From the NCBI RefSeq assembly GCF_018342065.1, contig NZ_JAFDOE010000007.1, forward strand, positions 162,430-226,429: 64,000 bases of DNA, given 5' to 3'. Numbering within the stretch: the stretch's first letter is position 1; each line of letters starts with the position of its first letter. Of the stretch, positions 32,541 to 42,090 are shown piece by piece. The notes under the pieces were generated by a model that had not been told where the DNA came from, searched no databases, and saw nothing but the letters and a program-made list of their open reading frames with translations. The stretch is from Citrobacter sp. FP75. Its GTDB lineage: Bacteria; Pseudomonadota; Gammaproteobacteria; Enterobacterales; Enterobacteriaceae. The position numbers and the translations under genes were made by a program.

Positions 32541-34172
32541 TTAATTAAGTACATACCAGGTGTTATTAACCAATTTTCTTGTATAGCGGATCTGAATCCA
32601 GCCGACGTTGCTGGAACCACCCACCATTGAAAAGTTGTACATAGCAGCACCATCAGTCGGTCGCATATAACCTCGCCCGTCCCAAAACTGAAATTCAGTA
32701 GGCGCGGTCAGATCAATATTCTGGACAAAGTTCTGCAACACCCAGCTCATAGTCGCGTAAGCTGATAAGTCAGTAGCCGGTGGTGGGTTATGCGGCGAGT
32801 AAACTCTGACATCCTGGCTACCATTAAACTCATACACACCACCTTTGGCACTGATGTACGACTCAGACCTTAAAGGCTGGATACTGTTATTCACTCCATT
32901 GGCGAAACGGAAAACATGGGCATTGTTGGTATACACATCCAAAATACCGTCACCGTTCTGCTTAAGACCAGTGTCGTTATCGCCCAAAACAATTGAGTGG
33001 CCGCCGAGGGCATTCGGTGTTCCGATACCCAGACTGCCATTGATCGTGCCACCAGCAATAGGCAGCGCTCCTACATCACCGGCAGTCGGCTTATATGCTG
33101 TGGTGTAGTCAATCACCCACGACACACTTTCAGACATATCGCCATTCCATGTTTGACGGGTAGCGCTCGTTCCGTTATGTGAGAAATATTGCTGTACCCA
33201 TGCATCCCCTGTTCGCCCTACGAACAAGAAACCGTAGCCATACAGTTTGCTACCATCAGGAGTCATGGGGAAATCGGCTACAGTGGCAGTATCTGAAACA
33301 GAGACCACCCACCATCCCGGCGTCGCGGCGGATGCCATCCTACCATTGTTACCAATTGTCCCATGGGGATTTAATGGTATAGCTCCGACATTGCGTAAAA
33401 ATGATATTTTGTCGGGAATATCCGCACCATTCTGGTCTTTTTGCAACGCGCCAGCTGCCTTATTAACCGTTTGCTGTAAACCGATATTCTGAACAAACAA
33501 AGGAGGGTTTGGGATATCAGCGCCGTTCCGGTCTTTAGCCAGTCGCGCATTCGCATTATCCATTGCGATCTTAACTGCCGCAGGGGTTGCAGCCTGCGTT
33601 TCACTGGTGCTGTTCACAGCGCTGTTAAGTTGAACCAGCCCCCTTTGTTGTGTCGTGCCATCGAGGACACCAATGGATTCACGCGATGTTTTTTGTGCTT
33701 CCGCGCCCCGCGCTTTTATCTCTTTCAGGTTTTGGTCAATGCGCAGGAATAACCCATCGCCTGTTGCAACATTCAGCGTAATATTTGAGGTATCAGATAC
33801 CGCGAGGCGGAACTGCATATTAACGCTGACGCCACCAACAGGCTTATCGATCGCCGGGCAGTTTGCCACTGCATAAAGCTCCCCGGCATCAGTCATCAGG
33901 CCAACTTCACGGACAGTAAAACCGCCCACATCTGTCGGCAAAACTATTTTCGCCATCAACTGTGTGGACTGTTCGGGGGACACAACCAGATCCGCAATAT
34001 CCCCCCGGTATGTTTCATTAATCAGCCGTATTTGTGCCGGATCGGGTTGCACCTGTTTACCATTACTGTCACCGACCACAAACTGCGTAAGTACAATCCA
34101 GCGACCACTGGCAATGGCTTCAGCCTCCAGTTCCTTGCCCCGGTTGGTGATAATAGAATAATAATCAGCCAT
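32541..34172 (-). CDS. Tail fibre protein (P2 H-like)
   Basis: 543 residues. The N terminus (YYSIITNRGKELEAEAIASG) is the conserved P2 gpH-type virion-attachment domain. The middle holds repeats (ARLAKDRNGADIPN and ALQKDQNGADIPD) typical of fibre shafts, and the C terminus (GWIQIRYTRKLVNN) is the receptor-binding part that Tfa folds. It decides host range and is expected to vary. Overlaps gene I by 8 bp. Confidence 0.88.
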   Translation of the reverse strand: MADYYSIITNRGKELEAEAIASGRWIVLTQFVVGDSNGKQVQPDPAQIRLINETYRGDIADLVVSPEQSTQLMAKIVLPTDVGGFTVREVGLMTDAGELYAVANCPAIDKPVGGVSVNMQFRLAVSDTSNITLNVATGDGLFLRIDQNLKEIKARGAEAQKTSRESIGVLDGTTQQRGLVQLNSAVNSTSETQAATPAAVKIAMDNANARLAKDRNGADIPNPPLFVQNIGLQQTVNKAAGALQKDQNGADIPDKISFLRNVGAIPLNPHGTIGNNGRMASAATPGWWVVSVSDTATVADFPMTPDGSKLYGYGFLFVGRTGDAWVQQYFSHNGTSATRQTWNGDMSESVSWVIDYTTAYKPTAGDVGALPIAGGTINGSLGIGTPNALGGHSIVLGDNDTGLKQNGDGILDVYTNNAHVFRFANGVNNSIQPLRSESYISAKGGVYEFNGSQDVRVYSPHNPPPATDLSAYATMSWVLQNFVQNIDLTAPTEFQFWDGRGYMRPTDGAAMYNFSMVGGSSNVGWIQIRYTRKLVNNTWYVLN

Positions 34173-34728
34173 GAGATTCCCCGGTAAATATGTCCACGTC
34201 TATATGCGCTGTGGTCGCCCCCGCAATATAAATAGCTCCGTCCATCCCGACATTCGCCAGCACATCAATTTTACTCAGATAGCTGCGCAGATTTTTTGCC
34301 CGGTCAGTAAGTTGACGGATCTGATGATAGAGGGCGTCACTCACGCCCTGGCTACTTTGCACCTCTATCCGAAAGGTATACGGCGCTGCATGCGGTGTTT
34401 CCTCCCACCACTCCACAACTGTTGTGGGAAGGTTTACGGAGGCCAGCGAACGCCTTACTGCCCCGGCAGTGCCCCTGTGTTGATGAACATATGCAGCATC
34501 TTTTATCACCTGCCTCTTTTGCGTCTCTGTCCAGTTGTCATCCCAGAAATCAACGGCATGCTCCCAGGCAAGCCACGGGAGAAGGTGTGCCGGACAAGTG
34601 TCCGGATTTCTTGCTTTGCGCACCATGTTGGTATCAAGGGTCTCGATTTGCTCCGCACCAGCCTGCTCCTGAGCTCGCTCTTCGGGGAATGCGCCTGGAG
34701 GCAGCAGGGATCTAAATTTACCCACCAT
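34165..34728 (-). CDS. Tail protein I (P2 gpI)
   Basis: 187 residues, with PDTCPAHLLPWLAWEHAVDFW near residue 40, the hallmark of P2 gpI. A baseplate component that with J links the baseplate to the fibres. Overlaps baseplate J by 11 bp. Confidence 0.9.
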   Translation of the reverse strand: MVGKFRSLLPPGAFPEERAQEQAGAEQIETLDTNMVRKARNPDTCPAHLLPWLAWEHAVDFWDDNWTETQKRQVIKDAAYVHQHRGTAGAVRRSLASVNLPTTVVEWWEETPHAAPYTFRIEVQSSQGVSDALYHQIRQLTDRAKNLRSYLSKIDVLANVGMDGAIYIAGATTAHIDVDIFTGESHG

Positions 34729-35638
34729 TGCTGCTTACCCCCCTGCGTGTGACATTTATGGCGGTACACCACGGCGCCTTACCAGCTTCCGCTTCAATAT
34801 CCGCTACCGGGGAAATGAGCCTTACCCGAACCACTCCAGCTTGCTGTAACGAGGCATAAATTGCGGATAACGGCACTACAGCTTTAATCCGATGGGACAG
34901 CAGGGTATATGCACGTAAAGCATTAATTGCGTTGTTCAGAACCGCCTGCGCATCCGGCCCCTCTGGGATTTCCAGCTCTGCTGTTACAGCATAATTTGCA
35001 ATTGTGGCGCTTTTCACTGTCACAAAATCAGTTAGCGGACGAATCTCATCGGCATTCAGTGTGCTGTTTACCTTACCCAGCAACTGCTGCCCTGCCGTTC
35101 CGTCCCCCGTCCGGGAGAGAACATACACATCAACATAACCCGGTCGATTGTGCGTTTCCGGCCCATAAGCATCCGCATCCAACACATCGGTATCAGCTGA
35201 TTTGGCATGAAAGCGGTAAGAGTTTCGTGCGCCAGCGGTATTCAGCTGTGCCCACGAAAGCTGGATACGCTCACGAAATGCGTCATCATCTTCCAGTAGC
35301 GGCTCTATTGGTGGGACCGCATCTGGCTCACCGGGTTTAATAATCTGTCGCCTAACGTTGAACGCCGCGCCTATCTGATCAAGGTCAGCGTCTCTGGCGC
35401 TCGCCAGAAATACCGCTCGTACTGCATCATTAACCCGCTGAAAAGCCAGCGTCAGCTGGTAGGCATTCACCTCCCCCTGTTTAAATGTCGGATCAGACTC
35501 CACCAGCGCATCAAACTGCTTATCCAACTCACGCAAACGCGCCAGCCAGCGGGAGAAAATCTCTGCCGCATCAGGTACCACAATGGCATCCGGCACAGCG
35601 AGTTCGGACAGGTTAATTACGTCATAGCTACTTGCCAT
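34718..35638 (-). CDS. Baseplate protein J (P2 gpJ)
   Basis: 306 residues of the baseplate J family (start YDVINLSELAVPDAIV; middle AGARNSYRFHAKSAD, YVLSRTGDGTAG). Part of the wedge that surrounds the baseplate hub. Overlaps the next gene (W) by 11 bp, the usual P2 order W-J-I-H. Confidence 0.9.
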   Translation of the reverse strand: MASSYDVINLSELAVPDAIVVPDAAEIFSRWLARLRELDKQFDALVESDPTFKQGEVNAYQLTLAFQRVNDAVRAVFLASARDADLDQIGAAFNVRRQIIKPGEPDAVPPIEPLLEDDDAFRERIQLSWAQLNTAGARNSYRFHAKSADTDVLDADAYGPETHNRPGYVDVYVLSRTGDGTAGQQLLGKVNSTLNADEIRPLTDFVTVKSATIANYAVTAELEIPEGPDAQAVLNNAINALRAYTLLSHRIKAVVPLSAIYASLQQAGVVRVRLISPVADIEAEAGKAPWCTAINVTRRGVSSNGG

Positions 35639-35975
35639 AAATCGTTATGTCCCCCGTTTTAACAGGTAAATTGGTTTCCTTGTTGATCCCCTCGATATTC
35701 ACAACACAGCCAGACTCTCCTTCCGGAAAAGAGACAAGCACGCGCGTCACTTTCAGCCGGGGTTCCCAACGGGCCAGTGCTGTCGCTGACGCGGCAATCA
35801 TCCGCAGGCGGGTAGACTCATCCCTGGGGTTGTCCAACAGCGAAAACAGTTCACTGCCATAATCACGCACGAGAACACGGCTTCCGACGGGGGTGCTAAG
35901 AATGTCGCTTACGGACTGGCGCAAATGGTCTACGCCAGACAGGCGTTTGCCAGTCCGGTTGTTTACACCGTTCAT
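35628..35975 (-). CDS. Baseplate protein W (P2 gpW, gp25-like)
   Basis: 115 residues with the gp25/lysozyme-like baseplate motif SDILSTPVGSRVLVRDYGS near residue 23. T4 gp25 homologue, start site of sheath polymerisation. Order and overlap with J match P2. Confidence 0.88.
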   Translation of the reverse strand: MNGVNNRTGKRLSGVDHLRQSVSDILSTPVGSRVLVRDYGSELFSLLDNPRDESTRLRMIAASATALARWEPRLKVTRVLVSFPEGESGCVVNIEGINKETNLPVKTGDITIYGK

Positions 35976-36013
35976 GATAACTTCCGTTGCTAAATCGCTG
36001 GATGGAGGAAGGG

Positions 36014-37132
36014 TTAACCGAAGTAAGCAGGCCCCGTTTTATCCTGCTTTTCCGATTTTTTTAAAGATGTTACGGGCTTACGGACATCGACTACCAGATT
36101 GTAGGTATAACTGAATCCGGAAGGTGTCAGGGAAAAAGCCAGAGATTCAACCACCCAAGTCCTGTCCTCACGGGAACCAAAACCAGAGGTGGTAACACCC
36201 GATTCAGCAGTCAGCAGAACATGCTTCGGTCGGCATGGCCCTGTAACCGTCATTTTCTGTTCGTTCCGCTTTGCCAGTGTCTTTCTGGCTTTTGCCTGCT
36301 GTTCAGCAGTATTTTTCTCAGACTGAGTGTATGGATTCGTCATTGCCGGGCCATCGTGTTCGACGGAGGCGGTTTTTGTCTTTCCATCCATTTCGTCGTA
36401 ATAACGAACACCTATTTTCTCTTTTGACTTGCCTTCTCTTCCGGTAGCTTTGCCCGTGGAGCTGCCACGTTGCCCCTCACTGTATGACCACTCAGAGACA
36501 TCTTCCGGTGTAATGGTGATCCTGCGAGTCTGTTTCCCAGAAGCCGTTGTAGTAGCCCCCTGCTGTAAAAAGAGCCAGTAACCACCTGACGGTTTACTCA
36601 CAGCATTATAGGTCCGGGCCAGCCTCGAGAGCAGATTGGCATCAGATTCTGCCACCTGATCGACATGGCTGATGTGAATATCTTTCAGTACATCAGCCAC
36701 TCGAGGAATAAGCCCGTTATCTACGGCCACTGTCTTGACAAGATCCTCAAGGCGAAGATTATCCCAGCTTCTCGTTTTCTGGCTTGTAACGTCACCAGGT
36801 TGCTTCTGGGCATTCATCGGCGCAGCAGTAGCATAAATCTCAATGCGTCTTGGCGGTCCACTACTGGCAACTCCGCTGACAACAAACCAGCCTTTATCTA
36901 CAAGTTGATCATTAAACCCCAGAGCGACCTGAAGCCTGGCTCCTTTTGAAGGAAGTGCCAGCGTTTCAGAAATCAGTGTGATTTTCAGTTCATCGGCTTT
37001 CGCCATCGCCCCTCCATAATCCGTCAGTATCAGCTCAGAAAGGCACTGTTGCAGCGTCCGGGTAATATCCTTACCTTCTGCCTTTATGCTGAATGCCGGT
37101 CCATATTCAGGCGATGTAATCTGATTAGCCAT
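36014..37132 (-). CDS. Late control D protein (tail hub, P2 gpD)
   Basis: 372 residues from the ATG at 37132; a 3-bp overlap with the X gene and GGGA before it support this start over an upstream ATG. Contains VDQVAESDANLLSRLARTYN and a C-terminal RPKHVLLTAESGVTTSG-type segment. In P2, gpD is a hub protein of the tail tip. Named late control D for the original mutant phenotype; here it follows T, U and X. Confidence 0.88.
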   Translation of the reverse strand: MANQITSPEYGPAFSIKAEGKDITRTLQQCLSELILTDYGGAMAKADELKITLISETLALPSKGARLQVALGFNDQLVDKGWFVVSGVASSGPPRRIEIYATAAPMNAQKQPGDVTSQKTRSWDNLRLEDLVKTVAVDNGLIPRVADVLKDIHISHVDQVAESDANLLSRLARTYNAVSKPSGGYWLFLQQGATTTASGKQTRRITITPEDVSEWSYSEGQRGSSTGKATGREGKSKEKIGVRYYDEMDGKTKTASVEHDGPAMTNPYTQSEKNTAEQQAKARKTLAKRNEQKMTVTGPCRPKHVLLTAESGVTTSGFGSREDRTWVVESLAFSLTPSGFSYTYNLVVDVRKPVTSLKKSEKQDKTGPAYFG

Positions 37133-37133
37133 A

Positions 37134-37349
37134 TTAATCCCACAAACTAAAAGGTGAGTCCTCAACGGGCGGTGCCAGATCAGGCAGGGTGATAAGCAGA
37201 CCTGAAGGATAAACTGCCCCGTAATCCGCCAGCCCCTGATTTGCCTCCAGAACCTGTATTACAGAATAAGAGAGTGATTCAGTTCCATAATGAGTAGCGC
37301 AAATGGCGTCCAGCACATCACCATCACGGGTTTGATATATCGTCGGCAT
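37134..37349 (-). CDS. Tail protein X (LysM-like)
   Basis: 71 residues: start TIYQTRDGDVLDAICATHYG and a later SGLLITLPDLAPP, the tail protein X/LysM pattern. A small component of the tail tip near the hub. Overlaps U by 26 bp and D by a few bases. Confidence 0.88.
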   Translation of the reverse strand: MPTIYQTRDGDVLDAICATHYGTESLSYSVIQVLEANQGLADYGAVYPSGLLITLPDLAPPVEDSPFSLWD

Positions 37350-37794
37350 AGTGTTTCAGCGTCATGGTCCAGTTTTTATTGCGATGACCGCCACCCGGCA
37401 GGAAACGGTTCGTTGTGTCGGTAAAATCAATCACTACCCACCATCCCAGAACATCCCCTTCCCCGCTGACCAGTTGCTGCGGCTTCGCTTGGTCGGCAAG
37501 CACAAACAAGTCATTGACGGGGTCCACACCTTTACGAAAAAAGGCATGCGACTGACCTTCAAGCCTGACAGTGCGCCCTGGCTTTCCGGTGTACTGGAGA
37601 AGATCCTGTTTACCAATGCGCTCCTGTTCGCTCCAGCGCCAGGTCGCTTCGCGGGTTAACTGGTTATAGGCCGTTGTATCAATCGAAAAAGCAAAATTGC
37701 CCAGCATCATCATGACTCGGACCGTTTCGACCGAACGCAAGGCGCCTGCTTTTTGCAGGCCGAACTCATCAATCAAAGGCGTGAAGTCATTCAC
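37324..37794 (-). CDS. Tail protein U (P2 gpU)
   Basis: 156 residues with the gpU signature MLGNFAFSIDTTAYNQLTRE and WRWSEQERIGKQ, and a C-terminal LPGGGHRNKNWTMTLKHYAD. A tail terminator or tip protein. Overlaps the tape-measure gene by 4 bp. Confidence 0.9.
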   Translation of the reverse strand: MNDFTPLIDEFGLQKAGALRSVETVRVMMMLGNFAFSIDTTAYNQLTREATWRWSEQERIGKQDLLQYTGKPGRTVRLEGQSHAFFRKGVDPVNDLFVLADQAKPQQLVSGEGDVLGWWVVIDFTDTTNRFLPGGGHRNKNWTMTLKHYADDISNP

Positions 37795-39620
37795 CAGACA
37801 AGCCCCCCATCGGTTAGACTGTTATCACCGTTAAAAGCAGAATGGTTTCTGGTTACAGAGGTCAGCTTATCTGCAATGGCTTTCTCATCCTGCCCAGGTG
37901 CAGCATTAATTTCGAAGTGATAATCAAACTTCCTATTATCGATAATCTGCCTGGAAGGGAACTGTTTATCCAGTTCGTCCATTTTCTGCAGCAGGGTTTC
38001 CCAGTAACCGCCTGTATTATCTTCTTGTGGTTTGACAGAACGCGGAGCCGTGACTTTCTGTTGCGGTGAAGGAAGCGTAATCTCTGGATAAACTGCATCA
38101 GGCGATACTGACAACGCATAATTGCCCCATGCCCCTGCGCTGTTTTTTGTTGCCGAATCATGCTGTGTGATGCCTTCACGGTTTTGCTGCAAAGTGGCGT
38201 TCCAGTTTAATAGCGTTTCGTTACTTTTCGGGGTCAGATATTGTTCAACAGACTGGCTAAAGGTTTCATCATCCGAGTCAAAACCAAAATAACCACGAGT
38301 CGATGTCCAGGACTGCTTAACTTTTTCCGGTAATTCTGGATGTGCTTTTAACTGCTGTTCAAACCATTCACCCTGTCCCTTGCGCTGCGCTGTCAATCTG
38401 GCGATGTCGACGGAACCATTTCTGGCTAGCGCCTGCAGGACATCGCGCTGATCTTCCCGTTCATCCGGCAACAGCCAGGCCAGTTTTTTAGCCAGCGCAT
38501 ACACAATTTTGCCGACAAAAACTACGCCCTGGCCGAAGGACAACACCCCTGGATAAAGATCGTTACGCAGGAAAGTGACTATACGTTTGACGCCACCACC
38601 TTTGAACCAGTCAGACAGATCGTCCGTTAACCGCCGGATATCGGGAGCCAGTTCATTACCCAGTTGCCCGGAAATTTCCGCAACCGCCGAAGAGAACACC
38701 GTTCGCAGATTGCTGATGGCCTGATTACCGGCAATGGCTCCCTCGGCGCCCTCACGGGTCACAAGGTTATAACGCCGTTGCTCATCCATTAGTTCCCGGT
38801 AGCTTCTACCTGACTGTTTGATCAACATCAGTAACTTACTGGCTTCCCCCCCAAAAAGAGAATCCAGCGCAAAAGACGCTTTCGCCTCATCCTGGAGGCT
38901 GAGTGCACGCTCAACGATTTTATCGAACTGAGCCATATCACTGAGCCCGGCAAAATCACCCGTCTTAAAACCGAGCGTTTCAAAGGCATCCTGAAGTGAA
39001 CCCTGTTTCCCGTTCTGTTTATACTCACCCGCTTTGTGCAGATACTCTTCAAAAAGGTCACCGATGTTTTCGGCATTCATATCGTACTGTCGAGCCAGCG
39101 AATCCCAGGCATTAAAAGTGGCTACATCCACGCCATAGCTTTTCGCCACACTGGCGCGGGTGGCGGTTTCGGCATTCGTTGCCGCTGGCGCGATAAGCGT
39201 ACCGAGCGCTGAGGCAACCACCCCACCACCACCGAACGCCAGCCCAGTGCCAAACATGCCACCGACCTGTCCAGCAATCCCCATCCCTCGCCGGAATAAT
39301 CCCTTTCCGGCTCCTTTGAATGCCTCAATCCGCTGCGCTTTTTGTATCTGGGCATTCAGTTTCTGCTGTTCCGCCCCGGTCTTCCGGATCTCCCTGGAGA
39401 CTTCGCTATAACGGCGTTTCAAATCCCCCAGACTTTCGCCCGCCAGTTTCGCACGCTTAATTTCGGCAGCCAGTTTAGTCTGGTCCTTTGTCAGCCGTTC
39501 TGAGCGTTTCCCGACATCTTTCAGGCACTGTTGCAAGCCCTCAGCCGAACGCTGCCATGAACTGTCCAGGTTGCCGCCAAACGTGATAACGGCTTTAAGA
39601 TTCTGGCCTATTCCGCCCAC
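37791..39620 (-). CDS. Tape measure protein T
   Basis: 609 residues, alpha-helical, with a GA-rich hydrophobic segment near residues 110-150 and a helical N terminus of Lys/Arg-rich heptads (RLTKDQTKLAAEIKRAK). It sets tail length and is injected with DNA. Starts at GTG 39620, preceded by GGAG; the E' frameshift product ends inside it. Shorter than P2 T (815), so this tail should be shorter (inference). Confidence 0.88.
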   Translation of the reverse strand: MGGIGQNLKAVITFGGNLDSSWQRSAEGLQQCLKDVGKRSERLTKDQTKLAAEIKRAKLAGESLGDLKRRYSEVSREIRKTGAEQQKLNAQIQKAQRIEAFKGAGKGLFRRGMGIAGQVGGMFGTGLAFGGGGVVASALGTLIAPAATNAETATRASVAKSYGVDVATFNAWDSLARQYDMNAENIGDLFEEYLHKAGEYKQNGKQGSLQDAFETLGFKTGDFAGLSDMAQFDKIVERALSLQDEAKASFALDSLFGGEASKLLMLIKQSGRSYRELMDEQRRYNLVTREGAEGAIAGNQAISNLRTVFSSAVAEISGQLGNELAPDIRRLTDDLSDWFKGGGVKRIVTFLRNDLYPGVLSFGQGVVFVGKIVYALAKKLAWLLPDEREDQRDVLQALARNGSVDIARLTAQRKGQGEWFEQQLKAHPELPEKVKQSWTSTRGYFGFDSDDETFSQSVEQYLTPKSNETLLNWNATLQQNREGITQHDSATKNSAGAWGNYALSVSPDAVYPEITLPSPQQKVTAPRSVKPQEDNTGGYWETLLQKMDELDKQFPSRQIIDNRKFDYHFEINAAPGQDEKAIADKLTSVTRNHSAFNGDNSLTDGGLVW

Positions 39621-39760
39621 GATTCATCATCTCCAGTTCATCAGTGAGAAAATCAGAGAAAGTACTGAACGGCATATCCAGATAGTCCGACATCGGAAAA
39701 TACAGTCGCCGTCCCAGGAGTCTTATCGCCCGGAGGAGATGTCTTTCGGACGTTTCGCGG
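39595..39760 (-). CDS. E' extension, reached by -1 frameshift from gene E
   Basis: Frame with no start of its own that runs from inside the 3' end of gene E (-1 relative to E) to a TAA at 39595. It reads LYFPMSDYLDMPFSTFSDFL and ends RNRPES. In P2 the E+E' product is made by programmed -1 frameshifting. The position and frame match, but I found no canonical slippery heptamer; GTTTTTATG near 39765-39775 is the nearest run. Product: chaperone-like tail assembly protein. Confidence 0.65.
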
Positions 39761-40022
39761 GCGGAAGCATAAAAACATTGAAGGCGTCCAGTAATTGCGC
39801 ATAGTCTGCAGCCGTCAGTTGCCAGACATCCTTTTCACTGAGGTTGCACAACAGCGCAATCATCCGGGCTTCTTTTTCTTCTTCGTTGCCACGATCTTTT
39901 GCATGAGCAATACGGTCACGCACCAGCGGCTCACGCATCGTTACTTCGTCAAGGACAACGCCACCGTCGAGGGTGACAGGGGAAAATAGTCTGATAACAC
40001 GGGTTTCACCGGGAAAAGGCAT
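39723..40022 (-). CDS. Tail assembly protein E (P2 gpE)
   Basis: 99 residues from the ATG at 40022, preceded by GGAGGTGATT. It has VIRLFSPVTLDGGVVLDEVTMREP and LSEKDVWQLTAADYAQLLDAF, the P2 gpE signature. It acts with the E' extension in tail assembly. Confidence 0.88.
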   Translation of the reverse strand: MPFPGETRVIRLFSPVTLDGGVVLDEVTMREPLVRDRIAHAKDRGNEEEKEARMIALLCNLSEKDVWQLTAADYAQLLDAFNVFMLPPAKRPKDISSGR

Positions 40023-40080
40023 AATCACCTCCATGAAAAAACGGCCCGCAGGCCGTCAGTCAGTCGAAGAAAAGGGAAAA

Positions 40081-40587
40081 TCAGAGACGAACTTTTGCTG
40101 CCAGTCCGGAAAGCAAATCGACACCATTCACGCGGCGGGAAAAACGCTCGGTATCAATGGCAAACAGCTCGCGCCCTTCCAGCGTCTGTCGGTAATAACT
40201 GACAGCAATATCGACCGTGATGGCATTTTCAGAAAGATTGTCCTTGCCCCGTGCATCCGGTGTAACGGCCTGAACAAATCCCTCAATTTCCTCAACGGTG
40301 CCGCGTGCAGTGCCGTTACCGAGATACCCCTGATAGGCAGTAAAACGGGAACGACTGCCACTGACAAAACCAAAGCTGGCCAGCATATCCGTATCCAGAC
40401 CGTAAAATTTCACCTGACAGGTCAGCGCTTCCATCCCGTCATCAACGGGTGTTGGCGCATCCTGGGCACCCGTTCGCAGGTCTGTTTTCACGACAGTCAG
40501 CGACGGCGGCGTAAACTCATGCGCTCCTTGAATACGGATCCCTTGCCGGAAAAAGGTCCAGGCGCGTAGTGTATTTTTATCGCTCAT
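40081..40587 (-). CDS. Major tail tube protein FII
   Basis: 168 residues, P2 FII family (FRQGIRIQGAHEFTPPSLTV, CQVKFYGLDTDML, SYYRQTLEGRELFAID). Forms the inner tube of the contractile tail. Overlaps the sheath gene by 4 bp. Confidence 0.9.
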   Translation of the reverse strand: MSDKNTLRAWTFFRQGIRIQGAHEFTPPSLTVVKTDLRTGAQDAPTPVDDGMEALTCQVKFYGLDTDMLASFGFVSGSRSRFTAYQGYLGNGTARGTVEEIEGFVQAVTPDARGKDNLSENAITVDIAVSYYRQTLEGRELFAIDTERFSRRVNGVDLLSGLAAKVRL

Positions 40588-42053
40588 GCTGCCAGCATCT
40601 CCTCAAGCGCATATTTGTTATTCACCCGAACGCGCAGGCTGATAAGTTCTGTCGGCGATTTCGGCCCAAAGTCATAGTTGATATACAGGACACCTGCCGC
40701 CATGCTCTCTGCTGAATTCAGTTCTTCGTCCAGCCAGGCACGACCGCCGAAGATGGCACCCAGCCCAACCAGTTGTCGCATGTAGGCATTGATGGTGCCG
40801 ATAATGTCATCGGCATTTTCCCGATCCAGTGGACGGTCAACATACTCCAGCATGGTTTCCTGGATACTATCCTCGATAACATCTGCCGTGCGTCGCACGG
40901 ATTCAAAGCGCCACTGCGGATCTGTTGCACACAGACGGTTTCCCCAGTGTTTAAAGCCCGCACGACGGATGATGGTGGACACGTTCTGCATATTGAGCAG
41001 GTTTGCATCGCAGTTTTCATCCCCGAGAATAAACTCGTCGATCTGCTCCACACCGAGGATATTGTTGATATCCTGATTCGATTTACTCCACCACCAGCCT
41101 TTTTCATAGTCAATCCGGGCCCGCAGACCAGCGGCAAACGCGGAGTACGGGCGATAAACCAACTGCCCTTCGGCATTACTGACCTGAACACGCGGACGCA
41201 ACAGTTCGGTGCGGGCACCATAGGACTGACGGCGCTGGACCACATCCTGAAGCGAAGCACCGGAAGCACAATCAACATAAGCCACAGCGCGTAATTTTCC
41301 GGCCACAGTTTCCAGTGCCTTACCAACCGCATCATCTTCACTGAATCCCGGTGCAATCACGATACGCGGCTGATACGTGGTAACGGATTTTGCTGATGAC
41401 AGAAGCCCAATTCCTTTCAAAACTGCGGCGCGTTTTTTCGCTTCGTCAGTTTCATCAGCCACCCGCACCACTACCGTCAGCGCATTACGTTGATCGTTGA
41501 TGTCCGTTAGTGCCTGTTTGAGTGTCCCACTATCACCCAGTCGGTTAATCAATGCGGTGCCAGCCACAGCCACTGGCGTATTCAACGGAAAAGGCTCATC
41601 TTCGCCCCCTTCCAGTTTTACACTGAACGGGGCCACCAGACCGTCACCACTACCTTCGGCCTCCACTTTGCCCCCATCCAGCACATTGACGACACTGGCC
41701 ACATCAGTGGGTCGGGCCGTTATCACGCCATGTTCATCACACCCCAGAATCACTGTTAGTTTCCGCTCAGAATCATCCCAAGAGGCCGATGTGTTAACGG
41801 CCTGCGGACTCTCCGTTTCCGGTACCGCTGCCACTGCATCCACCTGGATAATATTGCCAGCCTTGCCCGCGACCTTTGCTCTGAAATTCAGGACATTATC
41901 CAGAATCGGTGTCCCGGTAGTGACAGTTGCTGCACTCCCGGCAGAGGCATCCGGCGCAGTCCCCACCAGACCAATAATGGCGGTCTGGATCGTTGTAACC
42001 GCCACGCTTCCCGAGGTCAGTTCGATTGTTTCAACACCATGTAACTGAGACAT
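40584..42053 (-). CDS. Tail sheath protein FI
   Basis: 489 residues from the ATG at 42053, preceded by GGAGAAAAAC; the longer frame upstream is rejected. Sheath family: LHGVETIELTSGSVAVTTIQ at the start and WRFESVRRTADVIEDSIQET, INAYMRQLVGLGAIFGGRAW near the C terminus. It polymerises around the tube and contracts at infection. Shows that this prophage is a myovirus. Confidence 0.93.
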   Translation of the reverse strand: MSQLHGVETIELTSGSVAVTTIQTAIIGLVGTAPDASAGSAATVTTGTPILDNVLNFRAKVAGKAGNIIQVDAVAAVPETESPQAVNTSASWDDSERKLTVILGCDEHGVITARPTDVASVVNVLDGGKVEAEGSGDGLVAPFSVKLEGGEDEPFPLNTPVAVAGTALINRLGDSGTLKQALTDINDQRNALTVVVRVADETDEAKKRAAVLKGIGLLSSAKSVTTYQPRIVIAPGFSEDDAVGKALETVAGKLRAVAYVDCASGASLQDVVQRRQSYGARTELLRPRVQVSNAEGQLVYRPYSAFAAGLRARIDYEKGWWWSKSNQDINNILGVEQIDEFILGDENCDANLLNMQNVSTIIRRAGFKHWGNRLCATDPQWRFESVRRTADVIEDSIQETMLEYVDRPLDRENADDIIGTINAYMRQLVGLGAIFGGRAWLDEELNSAESMAAGVLYINYDFGPKSPTELISLRVRVNNKYALEEMLAA

Positions 42054-42090
42054 GTTTTTCTCCAGGCATAAAAAAACCTGCCGCAGCAGG

